A stretch of DNA of 64,000 nucleotides from assembly GCA_016710095.1 (NCBI GenBank), contig JADJLL010000018.1:57946-121945 (forward strand). The letters run 5' to 3'. Made by a program: the position numbers and the translations under genes. The notes under the pieces were generated by a model. That model was not told where the DNA came from and did not search any database. It worked only from the letters and a program-made list of their open reading frames with translations. This stretch comes from Candidatus Eiseniibacteriota bacterium (lineage in GTDB: Bacteria > Eisenbacteria > RBG-16-71-46). Shown in pieces: positions 16,109-24,711 of this stretch. The first letter of the stretch is position 1. Each line of letters opens with the position of its first letter.

Positions 16109-17164
16109 ATGCTCTTCGGCAAGAAGCAGTCGCTCGTCGGATTGGACATCGGCAGCCACAGCATCAAGGTGGTCGAGCTCGAAGCCCAGTCCAACAAGAC
16201 GTTCCGCCTCGTCAACTGGGGTATCTCGCAGCCGATGGCCGAGGCCATCGTGGACGGCGAGATCATGGACCGCCAGCTCGTGACCGACGCGATCTCCAAT
16301 CTGCTGGAATCGCGCGGCATCAAGGCTCGCACGGTCGCCGCGGCCGTCTCCGGACGCGCCGTGATCGTGAAGAAGATCCTGATGAACAAGCTGTCGGCCG
16401 ACGACGCGCAGCAGGCCATCTACTGGGAGGCCGAGCAGCACGTCCCGTACGACATCAACGACGTCTCGCTGGACTTCGAGATCCTCGGCGACGCTCCTGC
16501 CGATCCGAAGCAGATGCAGGTTCTGCTCGTCGCCGCGAAGAAGGACATGGTGATGTCCTTCAGCGACCTCATCCGCGAAGCCGGCCTGACGCCGGCGGTC
16601 GTGGACGTGGATTCCTTCGCGGCCCAGAACGCCATCGAAGCGAACTACGAGTTCGCTCCGGACGAAGTCGTCGCGGTCCTGAACATCGGGTCCGAAATGA
16701 CGAACATCAACATCATCCAGTCCGGTGTGCCGTACTTCACGAAGGACCTGCAGGTGGGCGGCAACACGTTCACCGAGGCCGTGCAGCGCAAGTTCAACCT
16801 CAGCCAGGCCGAAGCGGCCGCCGCGGTGCGCGGTGAGTCGGGCCCGGGTCTCGAGGTCGCGCCGGTCATCGAGCAGGCCTGCGAAGGCATCGCCACCGCC
16901 CTCGAGCGCGCGCAGGCCTTCCTGCGTACGTCGGGCGAAGCGGGCGCGATCAGCCGCATCCTGGTGTGTGGCGGCAGCGCGCTCACGCCGGGTGTGCCCG
17001 AGTTCCTGAACCGTCGATTCAGCGTGCCGTCGGAGATCGTCAATCCGCTGGCGCGCGTGCAGTACGACCCGGCCCTGTTCGCGGGGCAGGACGTGGCGAA
17101 GGTGGCGCCCCTTCTCACGGTCGGTATCGGTCTGGCGTTGCGCCGACAGGGGGACAAGAAATGA
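16109..17164 (+). CDS. pilM: Type IV pilus assembly ATPase-fold protein PilM
   Basis: 351-residue cytoplasmic actin/FtsA-like protein. LVGLDIGSHSIKVVEL is the first phosphate-binding loop, LNIGSEMTNINII the second, and VCGGSALTPGV the adenosine motif. PilM binds the cytoplasmic N terminus of PilN and links the motor to the PilNOP alignment complex. The start ATG 16109 has GGGAG upstream. Overlaps pilN by four bases. Length and motif order are standard. Confidence 0.95.
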   Translation: MLFGKKQSLVGLDIGSHSIKVVELEAQSNKTFRLVNWGISQPMAEAIVDGEIMDRQLVTDAISNLLESRGIKARTVAAAVSGRAVIVKKILMNKLSADDAQQAIYWEAEQHVPYDINDVSLDFEILGDAPADPKQMQVLLVAAKKDMVMSFSDLIREAGLTPAVVDVDSFAAQNAIEANYEFAPDEVVAVLNIGSEMTNINIIQSGVPYFTKDLQVGGNTFTEAVQRKFNLSQAEAAAAVRGESGPGLEVAPVIEQACEGIATALERAQAFLRTSGEAGAISRILVCGGSALTPGVPEFLNRRFSVPSEIVNPLARVQYDPALFAGQDVAKVAPLLTVGIGLALRRQGDKK

Positions 17165-17733
17165 TTCGCGTCAATCTCCTGCCGCGCGAGGAAAAGGCCC
17201 AGCGCAAGTCCTTCTCGATCGACCTGAAGATGGGAGACATGGTGCTCCCCGGGGCGATTCTCGGACTCGCCACCCTGGTCATCGCCGGCACCGTGATGTC
17301 GCAGCGCACCGCCACCACCGGGCTCGAGAAGTCGATCGAGCAGGTGGACAACGAATCGCGTGCGCTCGCGCCGCAGATCGCGCGTGTGAACCAGCTCGCG
17401 CAGGAACGAGCGGAGCTCGACCTGCGCATGGGCATCATTCACCGCCTCGAAGCGGGACGTACGCAGAGCGTTCGGCTCATGGATGAGCTCGCGAAGTGCG
17501 TTCCGGACCACCTCTGGCTGACGGGGGCGACGCAGGATGCGGGCTCCACCCTCAGTCTGGAGGGGGTCACCTATTCCAACCTGGTCGTGTCGGACTTCAT
17601 GGCTCGTCTCGAGCGCTCGGATCTCTTCGGAAACGTCGAGCTCTCCGTGGCCGAGAAGGGCAACGTCACCGACAAGACCGTCGTGAAGTTCCGGCTCACC
17701 TGCCAGGTGACCCCGGACCCGAGCGCCAACTAG
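17161..17733 (+). CDS. pilN: Type IV pilus alignment protein PilN
   Basis: 190 residues. The cytoplasmic N terminus MIRVNLLPRE is the conserved PilM-binding peptide (INLLPWR in others). One membrane helix (about residues 27-48), a coiled coil, and a ferredoxin-like periplasmic domain follow. Forms heterodimers with PilO. ATG 17161 overlaps the pilM stop; 13 bases separate it from pilO. Confidence 0.93.
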   Translation: MIRVNLLPREEKAQRKSFSIDLKMGDMVLPGAILGLATLVIAGTVMSQRTATTGLEKSIEQVDNESRALAPQIARVNQLAQERAELDLRMGIIHRLEAGRTQSVRLMDELAKCVPDHLWLTGATQDAGSTLSLEGVTYSNLVVSDFMARLERSDLFGNVELSVAEKGNVTDKTVVKFRLTCQVTPDPSAN

Positions 17734-17746
17734 AAGGGAACGCGAC

Positions 17747-18364
17747 ATGGCCAACCTGGACATCAAGAGCCCGGCCGTGCAGAAGCTGTTCCTCGCGATC
17801 TTCCTCGCGGGTGCGGCGCTGGGCTTCTTCTATTTCACGCACTTCCTGCCGTTCGGATTCCAGAACGGCAAGGAACACATCGCCACGCTGCGCGCCGACT
17901 ACGAGAAGAAGTCCTCGGAGCTCGCCCGCGCTCGCGCTTCGGTGGCCGACCTGCCGCGCTTCGAGGCCGAGTACGACCAGCTGCACCAGCGCTGGGAACT
18001 CGCGTCCGAACTGCTGCCGGCCGACCGCCAGCTTTCGGTCCTCCTGCGGAAGATCACGCTCGCCGGCCAGCAGACCGGTGTGCAGTTCGTGATGTTCAAG
18101 CCCGCGGGCCAGAAGCCGTCCGAGTACCACACCGAGATGCCGGTGCAGATCTCGGTGACGGGCAACTTCCACGACGTGGGTTCGTTCCTCGCGGAACTCT
18201 CGAACCTTCGCCGGATCGTGACGGTCTCGAATCTCAAGCTGACGACCAATCTCAAGTCGGACGACGGCTCGACCACGGCGGACTTCGTGGCGTCGGCCTA
18301 CAGCCTGAACACGGCTCCGGCGGCGGCTTCGAACCAGGGAGGTGCGCATGGCCGGAAGTCCTAA
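17747..18364 (+). CDS. pilO: Type IV pilus alignment protein PilO
   Basis: 205 residues with a membrane helix at about residues 14-32, a periplasmic coiled coil (EKKSSELARARASVADL and following) and a C-terminal ferredoxin-like domain (VQFVMFKPAG to VTVSNLKL). Partner of PilN and PilP in the inner-membrane alignment complex. GAAGGGAACG is the ribosome site. The 3' end overlaps pilP by 17 bases. Confidence 0.92.
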   Translation: MANLDIKSPAVQKLFLAIFLAGAALGFFYFTHFLPFGFQNGKEHIATLRADYEKKSSELARARASVADLPRFEAEYDQLHQRWELASELLPADRQLSVLLRKITLAGQQTGVQFVMFKPAGQKPSEYHTEMPVQISVTGNFHDVGSFLAELSNLRRIVTVSNLKLTTNLKSDDGSTTADFVASAYSLNTAPAAASNQGGAHGRKS

Positions 18365-19013
18365 CTTCGTCGCGAAGATCGTCGAGCAGGTGAAGCGCTC
18401 GGTCGTGAATCGCGTGATCGCGTTCGTCGCGGTGCTGCTGATCGGCGGCGCCAGCTACGCGATCAAGATGGTCACGGGTGGCTCGCAGGCGCAGAACGCG
18501 CCGGCCGTCGCGAACGTGTCGGCGCCCGCGCCGGCGAACGTCGCCACGACGGATGCGCCCGCGCCCACGGAGCAGGCGGTGCCGGCCGAGCCGGCCGCCA
18601 CCGAGGGCGGCGCCGCGGTCGTGCACGCGGTGACGCAGGATCCCGTGTCGCAGCCGGCCGAGCCGGCGCACATGGAGGATCACCTCACGTACCAGTACAA
18701 CGCGCTCGGCCGTCGCGATCCGTTCCAGTCGCTCGTGGACGGTGAGTTCGTCGGCCAGGACGTGGGTGGAGACGCTCCGCTCGACGTCGGCGGCATCAAG
18801 GTCGTCGGTGTGGTGTGGGGAGCCACGGACCAGTTCGCTCTGGCCGAGGACGTGCGTGGCAACAGTTTCGTGCTTCGCAAGGGTGACAAGGTGCAGAACG
18901 GCTACGTCGAAGCGCTCCGGCGCGACGCGGTGGTCGTGAACCTGACGGCGGAAGGGCAGACTCAGTCGGTGGTGATTCCCCTGGTGCGGAAGGGAGATTC
19001 GAATGCTCGCTAA
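18348..19013 (+). CDS. pilP: Type IV pilus protein PilP
   Basis: 221 residues. N-terminal membrane segment (about residues 20-40), an Ala/Pro-rich flexible linker (about 45-105), and a C-terminal beta domain with the PilP hallmark LGRRDPFQSL and LDVGGIKVVGVVW. There is no lipobox cysteine; a helix anchors the protein in place of a lipid, unlike Neisseria and Pseudomonas PilP. The beta domain contacts the secretin PilQ. ATG 18348 has GGAGG 5 bases upstream. Confidence 0.9.
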   Translation: MAGSPNFVAKIVEQVKRSVVNRVIAFVAVLLIGGASYAIKMVTGGSQAQNAPAVANVSAPAPANVATTDAPAPTEQAVPAEPAATEGGAAVVHAVTQDPVSQPAEPAHMEDHLTYQYNALGRRDPFQSLVDGEFVGQDVGGDAPLDVGGIKVVGVVWGATDQFALAEDVRGNSFVLRKGDKVQNGYVEALRRDAVVVNLTAEGQTQSVVIPLVRKGDSNAR

Positions 19014-20361
19014 GAAGGCCATCCTCGGCCTCGTTCTGGCGGCCGGCCTCGTGCTGGCCATGATTCCGGTTTCGGCCGGAGCGCAGCAGTCCACGGCCAC
19101 TTCTCAGGTGGGCCTGGTGCGGACCGGCAGCGGCAGCTTCAGCCTCGATGTCGAAGGCGCCGACCTGCGGACCGTGCTTCGCGCGATCTCGGAGTTCAGC
19201 GGCCGCAACATCATCATGGGCCAGAACGTCAAGGCCACCGTCAAGATCAACCTGCGCAACGTCGCGTGGCAGGACGCCCTGAAGGCCGTGCTCCGCGCGA
19301 GCGGTCTCGACTACGTCGAGGACGGCTCGGTCATCCGTGTGGACGATGCCGCCAAGCTCAACGCCGAGAAGGTCGAGCGTGAGACGGCGAACGCCCGCAC
19401 GCTCGAGCTCGTGCCGCTCGAGACGCGCATCGTGAAGCTGAACTACGCGAACGCGCAGGAACTGGCGACGCCGCTTCAGCCCGCGCTCACCAAGCGTGGC
19501 TCGATCCAGGTCGAGAAGCGCACCAACTCGCTCATCATCACGGACCTCTCGTCGAACCTCGACGCGGTCGTGAAGATGGCGATGGACCTGGACTCGACGA
19601 CGCCGCAGATCGAGATCACGGCGAAGCTCGTGGACGTGGACGCTTCGTCGGCCCGCGCGCTCGGCATCGAATGGAACATCGGACCGACGGACGGTGCGGA
19701 CGCCGAGTTCTTCTCGTCGACCGGCCCGAACCCGCCGGACTACCTGCACCCGGGCAATTCGAACCAGAACGCCCTGGGCGCCGAGAACAACACGGGCATC
19801 GCCAACCCGGCGAACCGCCTGACCTACGGCATCTCGCGCAACTGGGGCTTCGTCGAAGCCCAGCTCCAGTCGCTCGAAGAGAACCGCAAGGCGAACATCA
19901 TCTCGAACCCGCGCATCACCACGGTGGACAACCGTGAGGCGAAGATCGTCGTGGGCCAGAAGATTCCGCTCATCGTGCAGGACGTCGCCGGCAACCCGGT
20001 GTCGCAGCTGCAGACGATCGGCATCCAGCTCAAGGTGACTCCGCACCTGACGCAGGACCACAAGATCATCATGGACCTGCATCCCGAGGTCAGCGACCTC
20101 TCGACGCAGTCCACGGTGCAGGGCGGCATCATCATCAACACGTCCGAAGCCGACACGCGCGTGATGGTGGACGACGGCCAGACGGCCGTGATCGGCGGCC
20201 TCATCCGCACGAACGAGTCCACGGTCCGCAGCGGTGTGCCGTTCCTGAAGGACATGCCGCTCCTGCGGTATCTCTTCAGCTCGGAGAGCACCGTCAAGCA
20301 GAACCGCGAGCTCATCATCTTCGTGACTCCGCGCCTGATCACGACGCTCGCGTCGAACTGA
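19003..20361 (+). CDS. pilQ: Type IV pilus secretin PilQ, short form
   Basis: Outer-membrane secretin pore for the pilus, 452 residues with a signal peptide cut near SAGA/QQ. Order: N0/STN domain (FSLDVEGADLRTVLRAISEFSG), one N1 domain (LNYANAQELATPLQP to ITDLSSNLDAVVKM), then the secretin domain ending VPFLKDMPLLRYLFSSESTVKQNRELIIFVTPRLI. The AMIN peptidoglycan-binding repeats normally found at the N terminus of PilQ are absent, so cell-wall anchoring must be by another protein. Last gene of the pil cluster, followed by a terminator-like hairpin. Confidence 0.93.
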   Translation: MLAKKAILGLVLAAGLVLAMIPVSAGAQQSTATSQVGLVRTGSGSFSLDVEGADLRTVLRAISEFSGRNIIMGQNVKATVKINLRNVAWQDALKAVLRASGLDYVEDGSVIRVDDAAKLNAEKVERETANARTLELVPLETRIVKLNYANAQELATPLQPALTKRGSIQVEKRTNSLIITDLSSNLDAVVKMAMDLDSTTPQIEITAKLVDVDASSARALGIEWNIGPTDGADAEFFSSTGPNPPDYLHPGNSNQNALGAENNTGIANPANRLTYGISRNWGFVEAQLQSLEENRKANIISNPRITTVDNREAKIVVGQKIPLIVQDVAGNPVSQLQTIGIQLKVTPHLTQDHKIIMDLHPEVSDLSTQSTVQGGIIINTSEADTRVMVDDGQTAVIGGLIRTNESTVRSGVPFLKDMPLLRYLFSSESTVKQNRELIIFVTPRLITTLASN

Positions 20362-20388
20362 CCTCCCGCATTCCTTCCGTCATCCGGC

Positions 20389-20417
20389 GCCGCCGGTCCT
20401 CAACAGGGACCGGCGGC
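20389..20417 (+). terminator. Hairpin terminator after pilQ
   Basis: Perfect 11-bp GC stem (20389-20399 with 20407-20417) and 7-base loop; CGCCGTTTCC follows, with a poor T-run. It ends the pil operon just before the aroK promoter. Confidence 0.55.
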
Positions 20418-20437
20418 CGCCGTTTCCGCTCCGGCGG

Positions 20438-20467
20438 TTGCCGCACGGGAAGCCGCCGGGCTAGGCT
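20438..20467 (+). promoter_or_regulatory. Promoter of aroK, leaderless geometry
   Basis: TTGCCG (20438-20443), 18 bases, TAGGCT (20462-20467). The ATG of aroK starts 7 bases after the -10 box, so transcription would begin at or next to the A of ATG. No ribosome site precedes the ATG, in agreement. Confidence 0.55.
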
Positions 20468-20474
20468 CGCCCAT

Positions 20475-21008
20475 ATGAAGAAGCTGGGAAAGACGAAGCC
20501 GCTGGCCCTCGTGGGACTCATGGGCTCCGGCAAGACCGAAACCGCCCGCGCGCTCGCGCAGGCGCTGGGTGCGTCCATGGCGGACCTCGACACCATGCTC
20601 GAGGCCATCGAGGGCGCCACGATCTCCGAACTGTTCGCGCGCTCGGGCGAAGCCTGGTTCCGCCGCCGCGAGAGCGAGGTGCTCGCTCGGGCGATCTCCG
20701 AACGCGTGCACGTGATCGCGTGCGGCGGCGGCATCGTGCTCGATCCCGAGCGGCGCCGGACGCTGCGCGACGACTGCGAGACGGTGTGGCTCGAGGTGAC
20801 GCCGGCGGAGGCCGCGCGCCGCGTGGGTTCCGCGCCGGGCACGCGCCCGATGCTCGCCGGCGCCGAGCCGGTCGCGCGCTTGACCGCGCTGCTCGCCGAG
20901 CGCACGCCGCTGTACGCCGAGGTCGCCTCGCTTCGCGTGGACACCGACGGCCGCACGCCGGTCGAAGTGGCCGAGCTCGTGCTCGCCGGGCTGGCGAAGC
21001 GCGCGTGA
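20475..21008 (+). CDS. aroK: Shikimate kinase
   Basis: 177 residues, standard length. Phosphorylates shikimate with ATP in chorismate synthesis. Walker A GLMGSGKTETARAL, the acidic ADLDTML segment, the substrate-binding SGEAWFRRRE (FR-x-x-E), and the GGG loop (ACGGGIVL) are all visible, with a lid arginine in APGTRPML. The start has no Shine-Dalgarno site but lies 7 bases after a -10 box. The stop overlaps the next gene (GTGA). Confidence 0.92.
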   Translation: MKKLGKTKPLALVGLMGSGKTETARALAQALGASMADLDTMLEAIEGATISELFARSGEAWFRRRESEVLARAISERVHVIACGGGIVLDPERRRTLRDDCETVWLEVTPAEAARRVGSAPGTRPMLAGAEPVARLTALLAERTPLYAEVASLRVDTDGRTPVEVAELVLAGLAKRA

Positions 21009-21829
21009 CGAACCCCGGGCGCGTCCGCACGTCCGCACGCCTCCGGGCGGCGCTGGCGTGCGCGATCGCGCTCGTGTTCGCGAGCGGCTGCGCGCACGCA
21101 CCGCGCGGCGTGCCGTCGTTCGACGCGCTCTCGGTCAAGCACGCCGAGGGACGCGCGCGGCGTGAAGCCGTGCTGCACGCGATGCGCGCGGACGTCGTGC
21201 TGCGTCTCGACGGCCGCGCCACCGGACGGCTGCCCGCGTTCGCCGCGAGCGTCGCGATCGCGTCACCGGATCGGGCCCGCGTGGAGGCGCACGCGTTGCT
21301 GGGTGTCGTGCTCGACGCGTCGCTGCGCGGTGACTCCGTGCTCGTGCGCCTGCCGGGGGAGCGCTCGTCGTACCTGGTCGGTGGCGCGGGAGAGTCGCTC
21401 GGCGTCACGCGGCCCGTCGCGTTCCTCGCGCAGGTGTTCGCCGCGACGTGGCGTCCGCCGGCCGCCGCGTGGCCGCTCTCGGTCGCCGACTCCTCCGGCT
21501 GCACGATCGCCTGGCGCGAGGGTGCCGACTCGCTCGAGATGGCGGTGGATCGCGAGGGACTGCCGCGCGTCGTCCGCCTCGAACGCGCCGGTCACGTCGT
21601 GCGCGTGCGCTACGAACGCTGGGAGGACGTCCGGGGGCGCGAGTTCCCGACCGCGATCTCCGTGCGGGACGACGAGGGCTGGGTCGCCGCGCGCGTGACG
21701 GTCGAGGATCTGCGATTCTCGGCCCGCGCGGAAGAAGACTGGTTCGACTGGCGTATGCCTTCCACCACACGCGTGCTCAAATGGAGCGACATCCGCGAAT
21801 CACTCCGTCGGGAGGTGCAGGAGCCATGA
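21005..21829 (+). CDS. Outer-membrane lipoprotein, DUF4292/LolB-like
   Basis: 274 residues with a lipoprotein signal: basic start, hydrophobic core and lipobox FASGC, Cys at about residue 29. The mature part is made of alternating beta strands (MRADVVLRLDGRATG, VAIASPDRARVEAHALLGVVL, AISVRDDEGWVAARVTVEDLRF), as in the half-barrel DUF4292/LolB/LolA fold. Coupled to aroK upstream and to a LolA-like gene downstream, so both envelope proteins are probably one unit. A lipoprotein trafficking role is inferred. Confidence 0.55.
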   Translation: MTNPGRVRTSARLRAALACAIALVFASGCAHAPRGVPSFDALSVKHAEGRARREAVLHAMRADVVLRLDGRATGRLPAFAASVAIASPDRARVEAHALLGVVLDASLRGDSVLVRLPGERSSYLVGGAGESLGVTRPVAFLAQVFAATWRPPAAAWPLSVADSSGCTIAWREGADSLEMAVDREGLPRVVRLERAGHVVRVRYERWEDVRGREFPTAISVRDDEGWVAARVTVEDLRFSARAEEDWFDWRMPSTTRVLKWSDIRESLRREVQEP

Positions 21830-22440
21830 AGCGTCCGGTGACGATCGTCCTGACGATGTGCTTCGCGTGCGCGGCGTTCGCGCCAGCGGCGCGCGCGCTC
21901 GAAACCTCGCGCGTGCTCGAACGCGAACTGGGCACGAGCGGCCGCGCCGAGGCGCACCTGCGCTACGTGACCGCCGGGACCGGCGGCTCCGCCCGCACCG
22001 TGAACGCGCTGCTCGCGCTGGAGCTTCCCGAGCGCGCGCGGCTCGACGTCACGAGCACGGGGGAGAAGATCGTCTCGCGCCCCGACGGCGGCGAGTGGCT
22101 GCAGCCCGGGCTCAAGCAGATGCTCAAGTTCCGTCCGCAGCAGGCCGCCGCGGCGCTGCGCTGGTGGAAGGTGCTGCTCGGCGAGGACGGCCGCGCGCGC
22201 GAGCGGCGCACCGGCGAGCACACGTTCGTCGTCACGCTGCTCGGACCCGGCGGCGCGCCCGAGGACAGCGCCGAGGTGACGCTCAACTCGCGCGGGTTGC
22301 CACTGCGGCTGTCCGCCCCGGCGGGCTCGCGCGACGCGCAGGTCTACCGCCTCGAAGGCTGGCGCTTCATGCGGCCGCGAGGCGCCGCCGCGTTCAAGCT
22401 CACGGCCCCGGCGGGCTACGAGGTCGTCGCGCTGCCCTGA
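21826..22440 (+). CDS. Secreted LolA-like protein
   Basis: 204 residues with a Sec signal (MKRPVTIVL start, cleavage near ARA/LE). The mature protein has strands ARTVNALLALELPERARLDV, ERRTGEHTFVVTLLG and AEVTLNSRGLPLRLS, reminiscent of the LolA/outer-membrane lipoprotein carrier fold. Overlaps the preceding lipoprotein gene by four bases; GGAGGTGCAGGAG is the ribosome site. No catalytic motif. Family call is tentative. Confidence 0.45.
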   Translation: MKRPVTIVLTMCFACAAFAPAARALETSRVLERELGTSGRAEAHLRYVTAGTGGSARTVNALLALELPERARLDVTSTGEKIVSRPDGGEWLQPGLKQMLKFRPQQAAAALRWWKVLLGEDGRARERRTGEHTFVVTLLGPGGAPEDSAEVTLNSRGLPLRLSAPAGSRDAQVYRLEGWRFMRPRGAAAFKLTAPAGYEVVALP

Positions 22441-22544
22441 CGCGGCGCGGCCCGGCCGCCGGGCCCGGAGCGAGTCGCTTCGCGCTCCGCCTGCGGTCCG
22501 ACGCGCAACTCTTTGCGCCCGAGAGCGAAAGCGGCGCCGCCTTC

Positions 22545-22574
22545 TTGACGCTCTCTCGCGCGCTCCGGCATGCT
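22545..22574 (+). promoter_or_regulatory. Promoter of rsmD-coaD-pta
   Basis: TTGACG (22545-22550), 18 bases, CATGCT (22569-22574). The likely rsmD ATG (22585) is only 10 bases after the -10 box, giving a leader of about 4 bases. The upstream ATG 22570 is inside the -10 box and so is not the start. Confidence 0.5.
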
Positions 22575-22584
22575 GCCGCCCGAC

Positions 22585-23160
22585 ATGCGCGTGATTTCGG
22601 GGGAGTTCGGAGGGCGCCGGCTCGAGGCGCCGAAGGGGCTGAAGACGAGGCCGACGTCGGACCGTGTCCGCGAGGCGCTCTTCATGTCCTTCGGCGACAT
22701 GACGGACTGGACGGTGCTCGACCTGTTCGCCGGCAGCGGCGCGCAGGGCATCGAGGCCCTGTCGCGCGGCGCCGCGTTCGCCCATTTCGTGGACTCCGGC
22801 CGCCCCGCGCTCGAGTGCATCGCCGCCAACCTCCGCACGCTCGGGCTGGCCGACCGTGCGAGGGTGTGGCCGATCGGGCTTCCGGCCGGAGTGCGCAAGC
22901 TGGGCGCGATCGTCGAGGAGTGCGACCTCGTACTGGCGGATCCGCCGTACGGAGGGCAGGATGCGCGGGCGATCCTCGCCGCGCTGGGGGAGTGCCGGTT
23001 CAAGGCCGGTGTGGTCGTCGCGCTGGAACGTCACCAGAAGGACGAAGTGCCGTCCGAGGCCGGAGCGCTCACGCTCGTGCGCGAGCGCCGTTACGGCGAG
23101 ACGGTGGTCACTCTCTACGGGGCGCGGCCGCACGCGCCGGAGGACGGCTCGTCATCATGA
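22585..23160 (+). CDS. rsmD: 16S rRNA (guanine966-N2)-methyltransferase RsmD
   Basis: 191 residues from ATG 22585, opening with MRVISGEFGGRRL, the usual RsmD start. The SAM-binding core shows RPTSDRVREALF, LDLFAGSGAQGIEALSRG, and the catalytic motif IV LADPPYGG (DPPY). It methylates G966 of 16S rRNA in the assembled 30S particle. Overlaps coaD by four bases (ATGA), the widespread rsmD-coaD pairing. Confidence 0.92.
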   Translation: MRVISGEFGGRRLEAPKGLKTRPTSDRVREALFMSFGDMTDWTVLDLFAGSGAQGIEALSRGAAFAHFVDSGRPALECIAANLRTLGLADRARVWPIGLPAGVRKLGAIVEECDLVLADPPYGGQDARAILAALGECRFKAGVVVALERHQKDEVPSEAGALTLVRERRYGETVVTLYGARPHAPEDGSSS

Positions 23161-23691
23161 AGCAGGTCAAGCACGACCGCGTGGCGTTGTTTCCGGGCAG
23201 CTTCGACCCGTTCACGAACGGGCATCTCGATCTCGTGCGCCGCGCCGCGGCGCTCGTCGGCAAGGTCATCGTGGCGGTGGCGCACAACCCCGCGAAGACT
23301 TCGCTGTTCACTCCCGAGGAGCGGGTGAAGCTCATCCGCGAATCGGTGGCGCGCCTCGCCGAACGTCGAAGTGATCTACTTCGCCGGTCTCGTGGTGCAT
23401 TGCGCCGAGCAGTACCAGGCCCAGGTGATCATCCGCGGCATCCGGGCCGTCAGTGACTTCGAGTTCGAGTTCCAGATGGCGTTGATGAACCGCCGCCTGT
23501 CGCCCGACCTCGAGGTCGTGTTCCTCATGCCCAGCCAGGAGTACACGTACCTGAACTCCACGCTGGTCAAGGAAGTCGCCAAACATGGTGGCCGGATCCG
23601 GGGGCTGGTGCCTCCGCCGGTCGAGAAGCGGCTGCTGGCGAAGTTCGGCCGTATTCGCCCCGCCGCCGCGAGAAAGAAGAAGAAGGCATGA
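23157..23691 (+). CDS. coaD: Phosphopantetheine adenylyltransferase (one frame break)
   Basis: Fourth step of coenzyme A synthesis: ATP plus 4'-phosphopantetheine to dephospho-CoA. The first frame gives VALFPGSFDPFTNGHLDLV with the T/HxGH nucleotidyl-transfer site and runs to ESVARL. The second frame resumes at about 23359 with PNVEVIYFAGLVV, then VIIRGIRAVSDFEFEFQMALMNRRL and YLNSTLVKEVAKHGG. The join needs one base removed or two added near 23358. The gene is essential, so a sequence error is likely. Repaired length about 177 residues, slightly long through a Lys-rich tail. Confidence 0.88.
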
Positions 23692-24686
23692 GCCAGATCA
23701 TGGAACGCATCCGCCGCATGGCGGCTGCGAAAAAGCAGAGACTGATCTTCGCCGAAGCGAACGACGAGCGAATCGTCGCGGCCGCGGCGAAGCTGGCGCG
23801 CGACCAGATCGCGCACGTGACGCTGATCGGTTCGATCGAGGAAGCGCGCGCGACGGCGCGCAAGGCCGACGTGAACCTCGGCTCGGTCGAGTTGATCGAG
23901 TCGGGCTCCGAGGACTCGCTCGCGCGCACGCGTGCCGCGCTGAAGGCCGCGCGTGGCGAGCGACTCGGCGCCGCGGACCTCGAGAAGTACGCCGCGGATC
24001 CCGTGTTCCAGGCGGCCGCGCGCGTGCGCGACGGCCTCGGTGACTGCTTCGTCGCGGGCGCCTCGCGCACCATGGTTGATGTGCTGCGCGCCGCGCTGTG
24101 GCTCATCGGGCTGCGCGCCGGCGTGAAGAGCGTGTCGTCGTTCTTCCTCATGGTGCTTCCGGGCGAAGGCGGCAAGGAGCGGCTGCTCACGTTCGCCGAC
24201 TGCGCCGTGCTGCCCGATCCGACGCCGGAGCAGCTCGCGGAGATCGCGGTGCTCTCGGCCGAACATCACCAGAAGCTCACGCAGGAAGTGCCGCACGTCG
24301 CGATGCTGTCGTTCTCGACGCGCGGCAGCGCCGAGCATCCGCACGTGGTCAAGGTGCGCGAGGCGACGGCGCTCGCGAAGGCGCTCCGCCCCGAGTTCCA
24401 CATCGACGGCGAGCTGCAGCTCGACGCCGCGATCGTGCCGTCGGTCGGGCAGCGCAAGGCGAAGGACTCCGTGGTCGCCGGGCACGCGAACGTGCTCGTG
24501 TTCCCGGATCTCGACGCCGGCAACATCGGCTACAAGCTCGCGCAGCGGTTGGGGAACGCCGCGGCGATCGGACCCATGCTGCAGGGCCTGGCCAAGCAGG
24601 CGAACGACCTCTCGCGCGGATGCAGCGTCGAGGAGGTCGTGGACACCGCGACGGTGGCGTGCGTGCTCGCCGCCGGCGCGCTCTGA
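23688..24686 (+). CDS. pta: Phosphate acetyltransferase
   Basis: 332 residues, the short catalytic-domain form. Converts acetyl-CoA and phosphate to acetyl phosphate. RLIFAEANDERIVAAAAKLA begins the family; the C-terminal half has KDSVVAGHANVLVFPDLDAGNIGYKLAQRLG and AIGPMLQGLAKQANDLSRG, the signature of PTA_PTB enzymes (phosphotransacetylase/phosphotransbutyrylase). It overlaps coaD by four bases. No ackA partner is in the window. Phosphotransbutyrylase is less likely given the conserved GPML-QG-KP/AKQ-NDLSRG block. Confidence 0.9.
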   Translation: MSQIMERIRRMAAAKKQRLIFAEANDERIVAAAAKLARDQIAHVTLIGSIEEARATARKADVNLGSVELIESGSEDSLARTRAALKAARGERLGAADLEKYAADPVFQAAARVRDGLGDCFVAGASRTMVDVLRAALWLIGLRAGVKSVSSFFLMVLPGEGGKERLLTFADCAVLPDPTPEQLAEIAVLSAEHHQKLTQEVPHVAMLSFSTRGSAEHPHVVKVREATALAKALRPEFHIDGELQLDAAIVPSVGQRKAKDSVVAGHANVLVFPDLDAGNIGYKLAQRLGNAAAIGPMLQGLAKQANDLSRGCSVEEVVDTATVACVLAAGAL

Positions 24687-24711
24687 TCGGACGAAGGGGG
24701 ACGCGGACGCG

